64,000 nt of DNA from an uncultured Oscillospiraceae bacterium (GTDB lineage Bacteria; Bacillota; Clostridia; Oscillospirales; Acutalibacteraceae), in the NCBI GenBank assembly GCA_959601025.1, contig CAUGOD010000007.1:1-64000 (forward strand), written 5' to 3'. A program made the translations under genes and the position numbers. Numbering within the stretch: the stretch's first letter is position 1; each line of letters opens with the position of its first letter. The notes under the pieces are model-generated. The model worked only from the letters and a program-made list of their open reading frames with translations. It was not told where the DNA came from and ran no database searches. Below are positions 16,922-25,407 of the stretch, in pieces.

Positions 16922-17590
16922 ATGTCGTATAAAAGGGAATTTATCGAGTTTATGGTGCGGTCGAAGGTGCTGACCTTCGGGGATTTTATCACCAAGAGCG
17001 GGCGGAGGACTCCCTATTTCATCAACACGGGCAACTATCGCACCGGCGCGCAGGCCGCGAAACTCGGCGAGTATTACGCCGCCTGCGTGCAGGAGCATTT
17101 CCCGGATGGGGTGGACGCGCTGTTCGGCCCGGCCTATAAGGGAATCCCGCTGTCGGTAGCCTGTTCCATAGCGCTGTACAATCAATACGGCCGGGACGTG
17201 AACTACTGCTTCAACCGCAAGGAGGCCAAGGATCACGGCGAGGGCGGCGTGCTGGTCGGGTATCCGCTGAAGGACGGCGACCGGGTGGTCATTATCGAGG
17301 ATGTGATCACCGCCGGCACCGCGATGCGGGAGTGCCTGCCCATCCTGAAGGGCGTTGCCGACGTGGAAATTGCGGGCCTTGTCGTGTCGGCCGACCGGAT
17401 GGAGAGGGGAAAGGGCGAACTTTCCGCCATCCAGGAGATCAAGGCGGAATACGGCATCGACACCTATCCCATCGTGACGGTGCGGGAGGTCATCGAAACC
17501 CTGCACAATACGCCGGTGGACGGGCGGATCGTCCTGGACGACGAAATGCGGGAGAAAATGGAGGAATATCTCCGGCAATACGGTGTTTAA
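16922..17590 (+). CDS. pyrE: orotate phosphoribosyltransferase
   Basis: 222 residues. Transfers phosphoribose from PRPP to orotate in pyrimidine synthesis. The PRPP-binding motif VVIIEDVITAGTA is at 122-134, and the mobile catalytic loop FNRKEAKDHGEGG (K100, K103) precedes it. Length is normal for the family. The ATG follows AAAGGATTGTGGCCTA. No other pyr gene is adjacent. An intrinsic terminator follows at 17652-17690. Confidence 0.96.
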   Translation: MSYKREFIEFMVRSKVLTFGDFITKSGRRTPYFINTGNYRTGAQAAKLGEYYAACVQEHFPDGVDALFGPAYKGIPLSVACSIALYNQYGRDVNYCFNRKEAKDHGEGGVLVGYPLKDGDRVVIIEDVITAGTAMRECLPILKGVADVEIAGLVVSADRMERGKGELSAIQEIKAEYGIDTYPIVTVREVIETLHNTPVDGRIVLDDEMREKMEEYLRQYGV

Positions 17591-17651
17591 GAAGCGTACC
17601 GGCGGATTGCCGCTGTGAAAAGAAAGAAAAGAAAAAACCAACTAAGCCCGG

Positions 17652-17690
17652 ACGGCGGCCATTGTGCCGTTCGTCCGTTTTTTGTCCGGC
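17652..17690 (+). terminator. intrinsic terminator of pyrE
   Basis: CGGACG...CGTCCG stem with internal pairing, followed by TTTTTTGTCC, about 60 bases beyond the stop codon. Confidence 0.75.
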
Positions 17691-17793
17691 GCGCTCAGGG
17701 TGATCGGCGCGGCGCTTTTGGAGGCGCTGGGAATCTCCTGCTGCGGACACTGAGGCGCGCCTGTACCGTGCGCTGAGGGGATGGCTGAAACGG

Positions 17794-17822
17794 TTGCCTT
17801 TTTTCCGTAAATCGAATATACT
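17794..17822 (+). promoter_or_regulatory. promoter of rimM-trmD
   Basis: TTGCCT (17794-17799), 17 bases, TATACT (17817-17822). It leaves a leader of about 140 bases that contains an imperfect AATACAT/ATGTATT inverted repeat. Confidence 0.6.
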
Positions 17823-17966
17823 GGACAATAAGCGGCCGGAAAAAATACCGGATACAAAACAGCCGGCAAATACATGCTGCGTATGTATGCGGCGATGTAT
17901 TGTCGCGCGCCAACGCAAGCAAATACGCGCAATTATGCATTTGTAAGTGAAAGAATGGGGAGCATT

Positions 17967-18479
17967 ATGCCGATCAAGGAGTTTTTGGAGGCCGGACAGA
18001 TCGTGGGAACCCACGGGATCAAGGGAGAGGTGCGGGTACAGCCGTGGTGCGATTCGCCGGCGTTCCTCGCCCGATTCACCACCCTGTATTACGACGAAGG
18101 CAGGACGCCGGTCCGGGTAAAGGCCCGCCCCCACCAGAACATTGTGCTGATGGCGCTGGAGGGTGTGACCAACGCGCAGGAGGCGTCGATGCTCCGGGGA
18201 CGGGTGCTGTATCTCAACCGGGCGGATGTGCAGCTCCCGGAGGGATCGTATTTTATTCAGGACCTGATCGGCCTGCGGGTGCTGGATGCGGACAACGGCG
18301 CGGAGTACGGCGTTCTATCCGACGTCAGCGCCACCGGTGCGAACGACGTGTATCATATCCGTACGCCGCAGGGGGAGGTTCTGATCCCCGCCGTGCCGTC
18401 GGTGGTGATCGACACCGACGTGGCGGGCGGCGTGATGAAAATCCGGCCGATTAAAGGGATGTTTGACGATGAGATTTGA
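17967..18479 (+). CDS. rimM: ribosome maturation factor RimM
   Basis: 170 residues. Assists maturation of the 30S subunit head by binding S19. The N-terminal [20 protein letters not shown] is the family hallmark, followed by the beta-barrel and the C-terminal PRC-barrel region ending [16 protein letters not shown]. The start is taken at ATG 17967, which gives the usual N terminus ([10 protein letters not shown]); ATG 17955 is possible. trmD overlaps its last 11 bases. The usual rpsP/KH-protein genes are not upstream, so the operon is a reduced version with its own promoter. Confidence 0.93.
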   Translation: MPIKEFLEAGQIVGTHGIKGEVRVQPWCDSPAFLARFTTLYYDEGRTPVRVKARPHQNIVLMALEGVTNAQEASMLRGRVLYLNRADVQLPEGSYFIQDLIGLRVLDADNGAEYGVLSDVSATGANDVYHIRTPQGEVLIPAVPSVVIDTDVAGGVMKIRPIKGMFDDEI

Positions 18480-19224
18480 CCTGATGACCCTGTTCCCGGA
18501 GATGTGCGAAACCGTGCTGGGGGAAAGCATCCTCGGCCGGGCGCAGAACAAGGGCGTGCTGGAAGTGCATACCCATCAGATCCGGGATTATACCGTGAAT
18601 AAACAAAAGCAGGTGGACGATTATCCCTATGGCGGCGGGATGGGGATGGTGATGTATGCCCAGCCCATCGCCGACTGCTTCCGCGAGGTCTGCGAGCAGG
18701 TGGGCGAACGGCCTTATTTGATTTACATGTCCCCGCAGGGGGAGACGCTGTCCCAGCGGAAAGCGCTCGAATTGTCGGCAAAACCGCATATTTGCGTGCT
18801 GTGCGGGCATTATGAAGGAGTGGACGAACGGGCGCTGGACGCATTGGTGGACGAACAGATTTCCATTGGCGACTATGTCCTCACCGGCGGGGAACTGCCC
18901 GCGCTGGTGCTGCTCGACTGCATTGCCCGGATGGTTCCCGGCGTGCTTTCCGACGATGTTTGCTTTACCGAGGAAAGCCATTTTTCCGGCCTTCTGGAGT
19001 ATCCGCAGTATACCCGCCCTGCCGTATGGGAGGGCCGGGAGGTACCGGAAATCCTGTTATCCGGACACCACGCCAATATTACGAAATGGCGGCGGGAGCA
19101 GTCACTCCTCCGTACCCTCCGCCGTCGGCCGGACCTGCTGGATACGGCGGAGCTGACCGAAAAGGAGAAGGCTTTCCTGGCGGCGCAGACGGCGGAAAGC
19201 GATGGGGAAAAGGGCTCGGAATAG
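18469..19224 (+). CDS. trmD: tRNA (guanine-N1-)-methyltransferase
   Basis: 251 residues. Makes m1G37 in tRNAs reading CNN codons, preventing frameshifts. The SPOUT knot features are present: [26 protein letters not shown], and [17 protein letters not shown] near the knot, then the C-terminal DNA/RNA-binding tail [16 protein letters not shown]. Start ATG 18469 overlaps the rimM end and uses AAAGGGA in the rimM coding sequence. It is translationally coupled to rimM. Confidence 0.96.
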   Translation: MRFDLMTLFPEMCETVLGESILGRAQNKGVLEVHTHQIRDYTVNKQKQVDDYPYGGGMGMVMYAQPIADCFREVCEQVGERPYLIYMSPQGETLSQRKALELSAKPHICVLCGHYEGVDERALDALVDEQISIGDYVLTGGELPALVLLDCIARMVPGVLSDDVCFTEESHFSGLLEYPQYTRPAVWEGREVPEILLSGHHANITKWRREQSLLRTLRRRPDLLDTAELTEKEKAFLAAQTAESDGEKGSE

Positions 19225-19500
19225 GGTGAACGGTGTGAACAGGTACAGATAGGGGCAAAAATCTCCTCCCTGCCCGGAATATCCATAATAAGGAGGATTA
19301 GCCGGAAGATTTGAGCGTTTTTCACCGTTTTCCCCGCGCTTTTGCGAATATTCGTCCGGCTTTGGATTTCTCTTCGTTTTTTGTTACTAAAAGTTATGAA
19401 CAGCGCTGACAGAATTTACAAACGCAGGGTTGGCGAAACCCGGAAAATAGGGCAGGAATCCAAAAATGCGACATTTTCCCGGGAGTTGGGCAAAATCCGA
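19225..19500. other. intergenic stretch with no gene seen
   Basis: No supported ORF. It contains an imperfect TCCTCC/GGAGGA inverted repeat near 19265-19300 without a T run, and an AT-rich section leading into the HPr promoter. Confidence 0.6.
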
Positions 19501-19528
19501 TTGACGGAAAAGCGATTTGTGATATAAT
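19501..19528 (+). promoter_or_regulatory. promoter of the HPr gene
   Basis: TTGACG (19501-19506), 16 bases, TATAAT (19523-19528) with an extended -10 TGA in front. The 120-base leader contains a GCGTCCG/CGGACGC hairpin. Confidence 0.8.
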
Positions 19529-19648
19529 AACGGTATTCTGATACAGGTAAAGGGTCAGGCTATCAGAAAATGGGAAAACGAGAAAAGCATCGCAGTATTT
19601 TTGCTGCGTCCGCCTGACGGACGCTTGAGTTGGAGAGGGAGATTGCTC

Positions 19649-19912
19649 ATGTATGTAAAAGACGTTTTGGTACAGAACCAGGTTGGCCTTCACGCCCGTC
19701 CCGCTACGTTTTTTATCCAGAAGGCGAATGAATTCAAGTCCTCCATCTGGGTGGAAAAGGAAGAGCGCCGCGTGAACGCGAAGAGCCTGCTGGGCGTCCT
19801 GTCTCTGGGGATTGTGGGCGGCACCAATATCCGCATTATCGCGGACGGCGCCGACGAGGAACCCGCGGTAGAAGGGCTCGTCAGTCTGGTGCAGTCTGGT
19901 TTTGCTGAATAA
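19649..19912 (+). CDS. HPr family phosphocarrier protein
   Basis: 87 residues, the normal HPr size. The phosphorylated His lies in GLHARPA (H15), and the regulatory Ser region reads NAKSLLGVLSLG (S46), as in Gram-positive HPr that serves as CcpA co-repressor. It could therefore be ptsH or the Crh-like paralogue; the retained H15 favours a transport-competent HPr. The start ATG follows GGAGAGGGAG. It is transcribed alone, between its promoter and a strong terminator. Confidence 0.92.
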   Translation: MYVKDVLVQNQVGLHARPATFFIQKANEFKSSIWVEKEERRVNAKSLLGVLSLGIVGGTNIRIIADGADEEPAVEGLVSLVQSGFAE

Positions 19913-19955
19913 GCGACGGACCGCCTGGCGGAAATCGTACATCGGCATTCATGAG

Positions 19956-19983
19956 CGCAGCCGCAGCAGCGGCTGCGTTTTTT
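19956..19983 (+). terminator. intrinsic terminator of the HPr gene
   Basis: Perfect 9-bp stem CGCAGCCGC/GCGGCTGCG with an AGCA loop, followed by TTTTTT. Confidence 0.93.
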
Positions 19984-20074
19984 GATATCGGAAGGGGAGC
20001 CGGACCGCCGTCCACGAAATCAATAAAGCCAAGGGGAATCCGGAAGGCTTCCGGGAAGAGAAAGGCGACTGTAT

Positions 20075-21931
20075 ATGGATTATCGAACGGAAAAAGTGAA
20101 GGAACTCCGCCGGCAGGCAATGGCGCTGCCCCTCCTGCCCGGCGTGTATATTATGAAGGATGCGCAGAACACCATTATATACATCGGCAAGGCCAAGGCG
20201 CTGAAAAACCGGGTCAGTCAGTATTTCGGCTCGGATACCAACCATCCGGAGAAGGTTCGCCGGATGGTTTCCCATGTCGATCATTTTGACTATATCGTGA
20301 CCGACAGCGAATTCGAAGCGCTGGTGTTGGAGTGTTCTCTAATCAAACAATATAATCCGAAATACAACATCCTGCTCAAGGACGCGAAGGGCTATCACTA
20401 TATCCGGATTTCTCCGCCGCCCTTCTCCCGCATTGCAATCGCCCGGCTGAAGCAGGAGGACGGAGCCCGCTATATGGGGCCTTTCGTCAGCAGCTTCACC
20501 GTGCAGGAAGCGGTGGATGAAGCCTGCCGGGTATTCCAGCTCCCCACCTGCAGCCGGACTTTTGTGAAGGGAAAACGGGAGCGGCCCTGTCTCAACCATT
20601 ATATCCAGCAGTGCTGCGCCCCCTGTACCGGCAGGGTGAAGGAAAGCGAATACAACGAGCGGCTGAATCAGGCGCTGGAGTTCCTGACCCAGGGCAGCGA
20701 GCAGATGCTGAAAACCCTGCGCGCCCGAATGGAGGAAGCCGCCGAAAATCTTGAATTTGAAAAGGCGGCGCGGCTGCGGGATCGCATCCACGCCATCGAA
20801 CGGCTGGGACAGAAGCAGAAGGTGGTCATGTCCCGCATACAGGAGCAGGATGTGATCGCCCTGGCGCAGGGAATCGACGATATCTGCTTCGAGGTATTCT
20901 GTTTCCGCAGCGGACGGCTGGCCGACCGGGAGGATTTCCTGGTGGACAGCATGGATCGGGACGCCGGCCTGCCGGCGGCGCGGGCGGAATTCCTCCGCCG
21001 GTATTATTCGATGCGGGAGCATGTGCCTCCCCAGGTCACGGTGGACGGCGAGATCGAGGACGGCGAGCTGCTGGAACGCTGGCTGACCGAAAAGGCCGGA
21101 CGGCGGGTGCATATCGTCCAGCCGCAGAAGGGCGAGCAGGCCCGGCTGGTGGAGATGTGCCGCAACAACGCGGCGGAACGGATCGCCCGGAAATCCGGCA
21201 TGGCCGGCCGGGACGCCGCCGCCCTGGATGAGCTGGCCCGGCTGCTGGGTCTTCCGGAGCCGCCCGCGTATATCGAAAGCTACGATATCTCCAACACCGG
21301 CGGCAGCGATAACGTCGCCGGTATGGTGGTGTTTGAGAACGGAAAGCCCCTGAAATCCGCCTACCGCCGCTTTCTCATCAAGACGGTGGAGGGGCAGGAC
21401 GACTACGGCTCGATGCGGGAGGTCATTACCCGCCGCCTGAACGAATACGAGCGGCATAAGGAGGAGGGAACCGGCTTTGGCCGCCTGCCCGACCTGATCC
21501 TGCTGGACGGCGGTAAGGGGCATGTTTCGGCCGTGCGGCCGGTGGTGGCCTCCTTTGGGCTGGCCGTCCCGGTGTTCGGCATGGTGAAGGACGCCCATCA
21601 CCGTACCCGCGCTATTGCGGAGGACGGCGGCGAGATATCCATCAACGCCCGCCGTTCGGCCTTTACCCTGATCTCCTCCATTCAGGAGGAGGTGCACCGC
21701 TGGGCAATCACCTATCACCGGCAGCGGCGGCAGAAAAACGGGATCGGCACGGTGCTGACCGAAATCGAGGGAATCGGCGAGGCCCGTGCCAGGGCGCTGC
21801 TCAGGCATTTCGGATCGATGAAGGCCATCCGGGAAGCGCCGGTGGAGGAGCTGGCGGCAGTGAAAGGGATTTCCCGCCCCGCCGCGGAAGCGGTCCGCCG
21901 CTTCTTTGACGAGGGCCGGGACCGGCAATGA
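20075..21931 (+). CDS. uvrC: excinuclease ABC subunit C
   Basis: 618 residues. Makes both incisions in UvrABC nucleotide excision repair. Domains in order: GIY-YIG nuclease (about 16-95; GVYIMKDAQ and YIGKAK), a Cys-rich stretch, the UVR motif that binds UvrB (about 205-240; LEFEKAARLRDRI), the RNase H-like endonuclease (about 395-540; IESYDISNTGGSDNVAGMVV and ILLDGGKGH), and C-terminal helix-hairpin-helix repeats (about 565-618). Full length. No uvrA or uvrB is adjacent. It begins about 90 bases after the HPr terminator. Confidence 0.96.
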   Translation: MDYRTEKVKELRRQAMALPLLPGVYIMKDAQNTIIYIGKAKALKNRVSQYFGSDTNHPEKVRRMVSHVDHFDYIVTDSEFEALVLECSLIKQYNPKYNILLKDAKGYHYIRISPPPFSRIAIARLKQEDGARYMGPFVSSFTVQEAVDEACRVFQLPTCSRTFVKGKRERPCLNHYIQQCCAPCTGRVKESEYNERLNQALEFLTQGSEQMLKTLRARMEEAAENLEFEKAARLRDRIHAIERLGQKQKVVMSRIQEQDVIALAQGIDDICFEVFCFRSGRLADREDFLVDSMDRDAGLPAARAEFLRRYYSMREHVPPQVTVDGEIEDGELLERWLTEKAGRRVHIVQPQKGEQARLVEMCRNNAAERIARKSGMAGRDAAALDELARLLGLPEPPAYIESYDISNTGGSDNVAGMVVFENGKPLKSAYRRFLIKTVEGQDDYGSMREVITRRLNEYERHKEEGTGFGRLPDLILLDGGKGHVSAVRPVVASFGLAVPVFGMVKDAHHRTRAIAEDGGEISINARRSAFTLISSIQEEVHRWAITYHRQRRQKNGIGTVLTEIEGIGEARARALLRHFGSMKAIREAPVEELAAVKGISRPAAEAVRRFFDEGRDRQ

Positions 21932-22030
21932 TAGACGGCTGCATAACAGCTCCACCCGTCTCAGCTTTTCCTGTCCCAAAAGAAGCAATATTTCCGCTTA
22001 TGGAAATCTACGATTTCCGTCCGCCTCCGG

Positions 22031-22059
22031 TTGACAGAAGGCGGGAATACGGGTACAAT
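22031..22059 (+). promoter_or_regulatory. promoter of proC-rsmD-coaD operon
   Basis: TTGACA (22031-22036), 17 bases, TACAAT (22054-22059), about 100 bases before the proC GTG. Confidence 0.8.
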
Positions 22060-22163
22060 AACTTGTATATAAGCACATAACCGTGTCGAATACGGCGGAA
22101 AATCGTCTTTTATGGAGGGATTTCCGTCCGGCGGGAGCGGTGCACGGGAAACGGGGGATAACC

Positions 22164-22958
22164 GTGAAAATAGGGTTTATCGGCGCGGGCAATATGGCCG
22201 GCGCCATCATCCGCGGCATGGTGGCCGGCGGGTTCCGGGGGCGGGATATCGTCGCCTACGATACCGATAACGCCAAACTGATCCGGCTGTTTGAAGACTG
22301 CGGCGTCTGCATGGCGTCGTCCGCCGCCGAAACGGCGGAGCAGGTGGACGCGCTGGTGTTGGCCGTCAAGCCGCAGGTGTTTCCGGCGGTTCTGCCGCCG
22401 CTGGCGCCGGTTCTGCATCGCTGCGGGACGCTGGTGATCTCCATCGCCGCCGGCAAGTCGCTGGCCTCCATCGAGGAGCTGCTGGGCGCCGGTCTGCCGG
22501 TGGTGCGGGTAATGCCGAATATCGCCGCCAAGGTGGGGGAATCCATGTCCGCCTTCTGCGGCAACGCCCAGGTAGACGAGGGACAGAAAAGCGTCGTCCG
22601 TCTGATCTTCGAGTCGGTCGGCGAGGCGGTGGAGCTGGAGGAACGGCTGTTTTCGGCCTATTCCGCCTTGGCGGGCTGCTCCCCGGCGTTTACGCTGCTG
22701 TATATCGACGCGCTGGCCGAAGCCGGGGTGCGGTACGGCATTCCCAAGGCGACCGCGCTGAAAGTCGTATCCCAGGCGGTGCTGGGCACCACCCGGCTTT
22801 TGCAGGAGACGGGGGAGCATCCCCGCATCCTCGCCGACCAGGTCTGCTCCCCGGCGGGAACCACGATCGAAGGGGTATGCGCCCTGCAGGACGGCGGCTT
22901 TGAGTCGGCCGTTCTGGCGGCGGTGCGGGCGAGTTACGAAAAGGACAAAGCGCTGTAA
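22164..22958 (+). CDS. proC: pyrroline-5-carboxylate reductase
   Basis: 264 residues. Reduces pyrroline-5-carboxylate to proline with NAD(P)H. The N-terminal Rossmann motif is GFIGAGNMAGAI; later come AVKPQ, the VRVMPN motif and the C-terminal dimerisation helix with SPAGTTIEG, all typical. The start is GTG at 22164 with GGGGGA upstream; the frame stays open to 22083 without a better site. It is first in a four-gene unit with rsmD, coaD and a coiled-coil gene. Confidence 0.95.
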   Translation: MKIGFIGAGNMAGAIIRGMVAGGFRGRDIVAYDTDNAKLIRLFEDCGVCMASSAAETAEQVDALVLAVKPQVFPAVLPPLAPVLHRCGTLVISIAAGKSLASIEELLGAGLPVVRVMPNIAAKVGESMSAFCGNAQVDEGQKSVVRLIFESVGEAVELEERLFSAYSALAGCSPAFTLLYIDALAEAGVRYGIPKATALKVVSQAVLGTTRLLQETGEHPRILADQVCSPAGTTIEGVCALQDGGFESAVLAAVRASYEKDKAL

Positions 22959-23000
22959 AGCCCGTCCTGCAAGTAAACCGGAAAGGACGGACAGAGCAAC

Positions 23001-23630
23001 ATGCGGGTGATTACCGGTTATGCGCGCGGCTGCCGGCTGGAAACGCTGGCGGGCGACGATACGCGCCCCACGGGGGAGCGGGTGAAGGAAGCTCTTTGCA
23101 GCATTCTCCAGTTTGAGATGGAGGGCCGTATGGTTCTCGACCTGTTCGCCGGTTCCGGCCAGATGGGGCTGGAAATGCTCAGCCGGGGCGCGGCGGGCTG
23201 TGTCTTTGTGGATCGAAATCCTGAGGCCGTGGCGCTTATCCGGCGGAACCTGAACGCGGTGGCAAAACGGGAGGCGGCTCTTGCCCGGAACGCGCAGGTG
23301 CTGAATCGGGACGCGATGGCTTATCTCGGCCGGTCGAAGGATCGGTTCGACATCGCGTTTCTTGATCCGCCGTATGCGGCGGGACTGTTGGAGCCCGCCC
23401 TGAAGGAAACCGCGCGGCATATGAATCCGGGCGGCGTGATTGTCTGCGAAAGCGACGCCGGCCTGACCCTGCCGGACCGGGCGGGTGATTTTACGCTGGA
23501 ACGCACCTATCGCTACGGACGGGTGCTGCTCTGGCTTTATCGGTGGCAGGATATGTGCGCCGAGACGGAACTGCTGACGGAGGAAGAGCCGCCGCGTCAG
23601 TCTCCGGAGAAAGGACGGGCTCAGAAATGA
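23001..23630 (+). CDS. rsmD: 16S rRNA (guanine966-N2)-methyltransferase
   Basis: 209 residues. Methylates G966 of 16S rRNA. The SAM-binding motif LDLFAGSGQMG is at 46-56 and the catalytic DPPY at 122-125. The N-terminal MRVITGYARG is the family start. It has a short charged C-terminal extension (EEEPPRQSPEKGRAQK) beyond the usual fold. Its stop overlaps the coaD start as ATGA, the classic rsmD-coaD coupling in Firmicutes. Confidence 0.95.
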   Translation: MRVITGYARGCRLETLAGDDTRPTGERVKEALCSILQFEMEGRMVLDLFAGSGQMGLEMLSRGAAGCVFVDRNPEAVALIRRNLNAVAKREAALARNAQVLNRDAMAYLGRSKDRFDIAFLDPPYAAGLLEPALKETARHMNPGGVIVCESDAGLTLPDRAGDFTLERTYRYGRVLLWLYRWQDMCAETELLTEEEPPRQSPEKGRAQK

Positions 23631-24166
23631 AAACCGCCATATGCCCGGGTAGCTTTGACCCGGTGACCTTTGGCCATTTGGATATTATCCGCCGGGCGGC
23701 GGTGATGTTTGATCGTGTGATCGTGGTGGTGGGTGCCAACGCTGCCAAGCAGCCGATGTTCACCCGGCAGGAACGGGTGGAATTCCTCCGCCGCGCTACG
23801 GCTGGAATGGATAATGTGGAAATCGACAGCTACGACGGATTGCTGGCGGACTATGCCCGGCAGAAAAACGCGACAGTGATCGTCAAAGGCCTGCGGGCCA
23901 TGTCGGATTTTGAATATGAATTCCAGATGGCGCTGACCAACCGCAAGCTTAATCCCGATACCGAGACGGCCTTCCTGACCACCACGGCGGAGCATATGTA
24001 TCTTTCCTCCAGCCTGGTGAAGCAGGTGGCGCAGCTCGGCGGGGATATCACGGGCTTTGTACCCGACTGCATCATCGACGATATCCGGCGGAAGGTGTAC
24101 GCCGACGGGCTTCCCGTTCCGGCGGAGGGGCCGCTTTCGGGACTCGCTTTCGGGACCCAGGAATAA
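23627..24166 (+). CDS. coaD: phosphopantetheine adenylyltransferase
   Basis: 179 residues. Makes dephospho-CoA from 4'-phosphopantetheine and ATP. The nucleotidyltransferase motif is PGSFDPVTFGHLD with TFGH at 14-17, followed by VKGLRAMSDFEYEFQM and YLSSSLVKQ. The C terminus is about 15-20 residues longer than typical. The ATG overlaps the rsmD stop by 4 bases. Confidence 0.96.
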   Translation: MKTAICPGSFDPVTFGHLDIIRRAAVMFDRVIVVVGANAAKQPMFTRQERVEFLRRATAGMDNVEIDSYDGLLADYARQKNATVIVKGLRAMSDFEYEFQMALTNRKLNPDTETAFLTTTAEHMYLSSSLVKQVAQLGGDITGFVPDCIIDDIRRKVYADGLPVPAEGPLSGLAFGTQE

Positions 24167-24227
24167 AAGAAAATTACAAAGAAACAGGGCGCCGCGTTCC
24201 GGCGGCGGGAAGAAAGGAATGGTCATC

Positions 24228-24710
24228 ATGACGGTAGACGAGTTGCTGGAGCAGATCGACGATATGCTGGATAAAGCGTGGAGCTTCCCGCTGTCCGGCG
24301 GCAAATGCATGGTCGACGCGGAACGCCTGCGCAATATTGTGGACGATATCCGCGGGAATATGCCGAGCGAGGTTCGTCAGGCCAAGGCGATCGTGGCCGA
24401 CCGCGGCGATATCGTGGCCACCGCCAAGCGGGAGGCCGAGGGAATCGTCCGTGCGGCGGAGGAGCGCGCCCGCCGTATGGTCGCACAGGAGGAGATCGTC
24501 CGTCAGGCCCAGCAGAAGGCCAATGAGATGATGACGCAGGCGCAGCAGAAATCCCGCGAAATGCGGAAGGGCGCGAGCGACTTTTCGGAAGACCTGCTCC
24601 GCCGGACGGAGGAGGTTCTCGCCCAGCGGCTGGGCGAGGTGCGGCAGGCGCGCCAGCTTCTGCGGAATCCTCCCAAGCCGGAAATGCCGGAGCAGCCGAA
24701 GGAAGAATGA
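24228..24710 (+). CDS. coiled-coil protein downstream of coaD
   Basis: 160 residues, almost all predicted helix. From about residue 45 it is rich in Ala, Gln, Glu and Arg with heptad-like spacing (KAIVADRGDIVATAKREAEG, then AQQKANEMMTQAQQKSREMR), like the stator b-subunit or DivIVA-type coiled coils. The N terminus MTVDELLEQIDDMLDKAW is short and acidic. Proteins of this look follow coaD in Clostridia, but I know of no established role. ATG 24228 is preferred because AAAGGA then sits at normal distance; ATG 24219 abuts the site. It is last in the proC operon, before a strong terminator. Confidence 0.75.
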   Translation: MTVDELLEQIDDMLDKAWSFPLSGGKCMVDAERLRNIVDDIRGNMPSEVRQAKAIVADRGDIVATAKREAEGIVRAAEERARRMVAQEEIVRQAQQKANEMMTQAQQKSREMRKGASDFSEDLLRRTEEVLAQRLGEVRQARQLLRNPPKPEMPEQPKEE

Positions 24711-24734
24711 CGGAATGATTGGCAGGGGAATAAT

Positions 24735-24776
24735 TAACGCCCGGATACCGTTTCAAAGCGGTGTCCGGGCGTTTTG
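24735..24776 (+). terminator. intrinsic terminator of the proC operon
   Basis: Arms AACGCCCGGATACCG and CGGTGTCCGGGCGTT (one G-T pair), 8-base loop, followed by TTGAC with T-rich end. Confidence 0.85.
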
Positions 24777-24945
24777 ACTAAACGGAATCAGCGGTAGCAA
24801 TCCCTTGCCCGGCCGCATACCATGGAATAAACGCGGAAAAAGCCGGGAGGGTACGAGGTGGGCGCGCTTTTCCCGCGCGAAAGGCGTTTCCGCGCTGACG
24901 TCGCTGCCAATGGCGGCGGAGCAAACAGGGAAAGGATGAATGCGC

Positions 24946-25308
24946 ATGGGCGAAACCATTATGCTGCTCCTGGTTCTTCTTCTGGCACTGTATGGCTGTA
25001 TGGAACTGATACGCCGCGCCGCCGTCCGGATTATGAGGCCGACTGAGCCCCGTTCCGGCATTCTGGTGCTGCCTCTGTCCGGTCACTGCGGCGATGTGGA
25101 ATACCAGATTCGAGCAGCCGCATCCCAGAATCGATGGCTTGGGGAAACAGCCGGAGCCGTCCTGATCCTCGACACGGGGATGGACGAGGAAACGCGGGCG
25201 CTGGCGGAAAAGGTCTGCGCCGACTATCCCGCGGTGCGGCTGGAAAAATTGCCGGAACTCGAAAAAATGTTCGCTGCCCGTTTACAGAAAGAGGAATCCG
25301 GTTTATAA
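24946..25308 (+). CDS. small membrane-anchored hypothetical protein
   Basis: 120 residues: one N-terminal transmembrane helix (about 5-22; MLLLVLLLALYGCMEL), a basic stretch, then a soluble alpha/beta domain (GILVLPLSGHCGDVEYQIRA, later GAVLILDTGMDEETRALAEK). I do not recognise the family. The alternating beta-strand/helix pattern could be a degenerate nucleotide-binding or glycosyltransferase-like fragment, but no catalytic motif is visible. ATG 24946 has AAAGGA nine bases upstream and is preferred over ATG 24940. It precedes recD2, whose promoter overlaps its end. Confidence 0.7.
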   Translation: MGETIMLLLVLLLALYGCMELIRRAAVRIMRPTEPRSGILVLPLSGHCGDVEYQIRAAASQNRWLGETAGAVLILDTGMDEETRALAEKVCADYPAVRLEKLPELEKMFAARLQKEESGL

Positions 25309-25309
25309 T
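25281..25309 (+). promoter_or_regulatory. promoter of recD2
   Basis: TTTACA (25281-25286), 17 bases, TATAAT (25304-25309), within the last codons of the preceding gene. Confidence 0.75.
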
Positions 25310-25407
25310 ACTCTACATATAGGACGACAGGAAAAATAAGCGTCGGCGGGAGTTGCGTTTTGCAAAAGCAAAGGATGAAACCCTTGTTGGGAGAGACGAG
25401 GTTGGCC

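Noticed and set aside
17642..17940. Minus-strand frames between pyrE and rimM
   Set aside because: No ribosome site, they cross the pyrE terminator, and their sequence resembles no protein; the rimM promoter lies here instead.
19400..19500. Riboswitch in front of the HPr gene
   Set aside because: The GGGTT/AACCC hairpin lies upstream of the promoter, so it would not be in the HPr transcript, and no known consensus fits.
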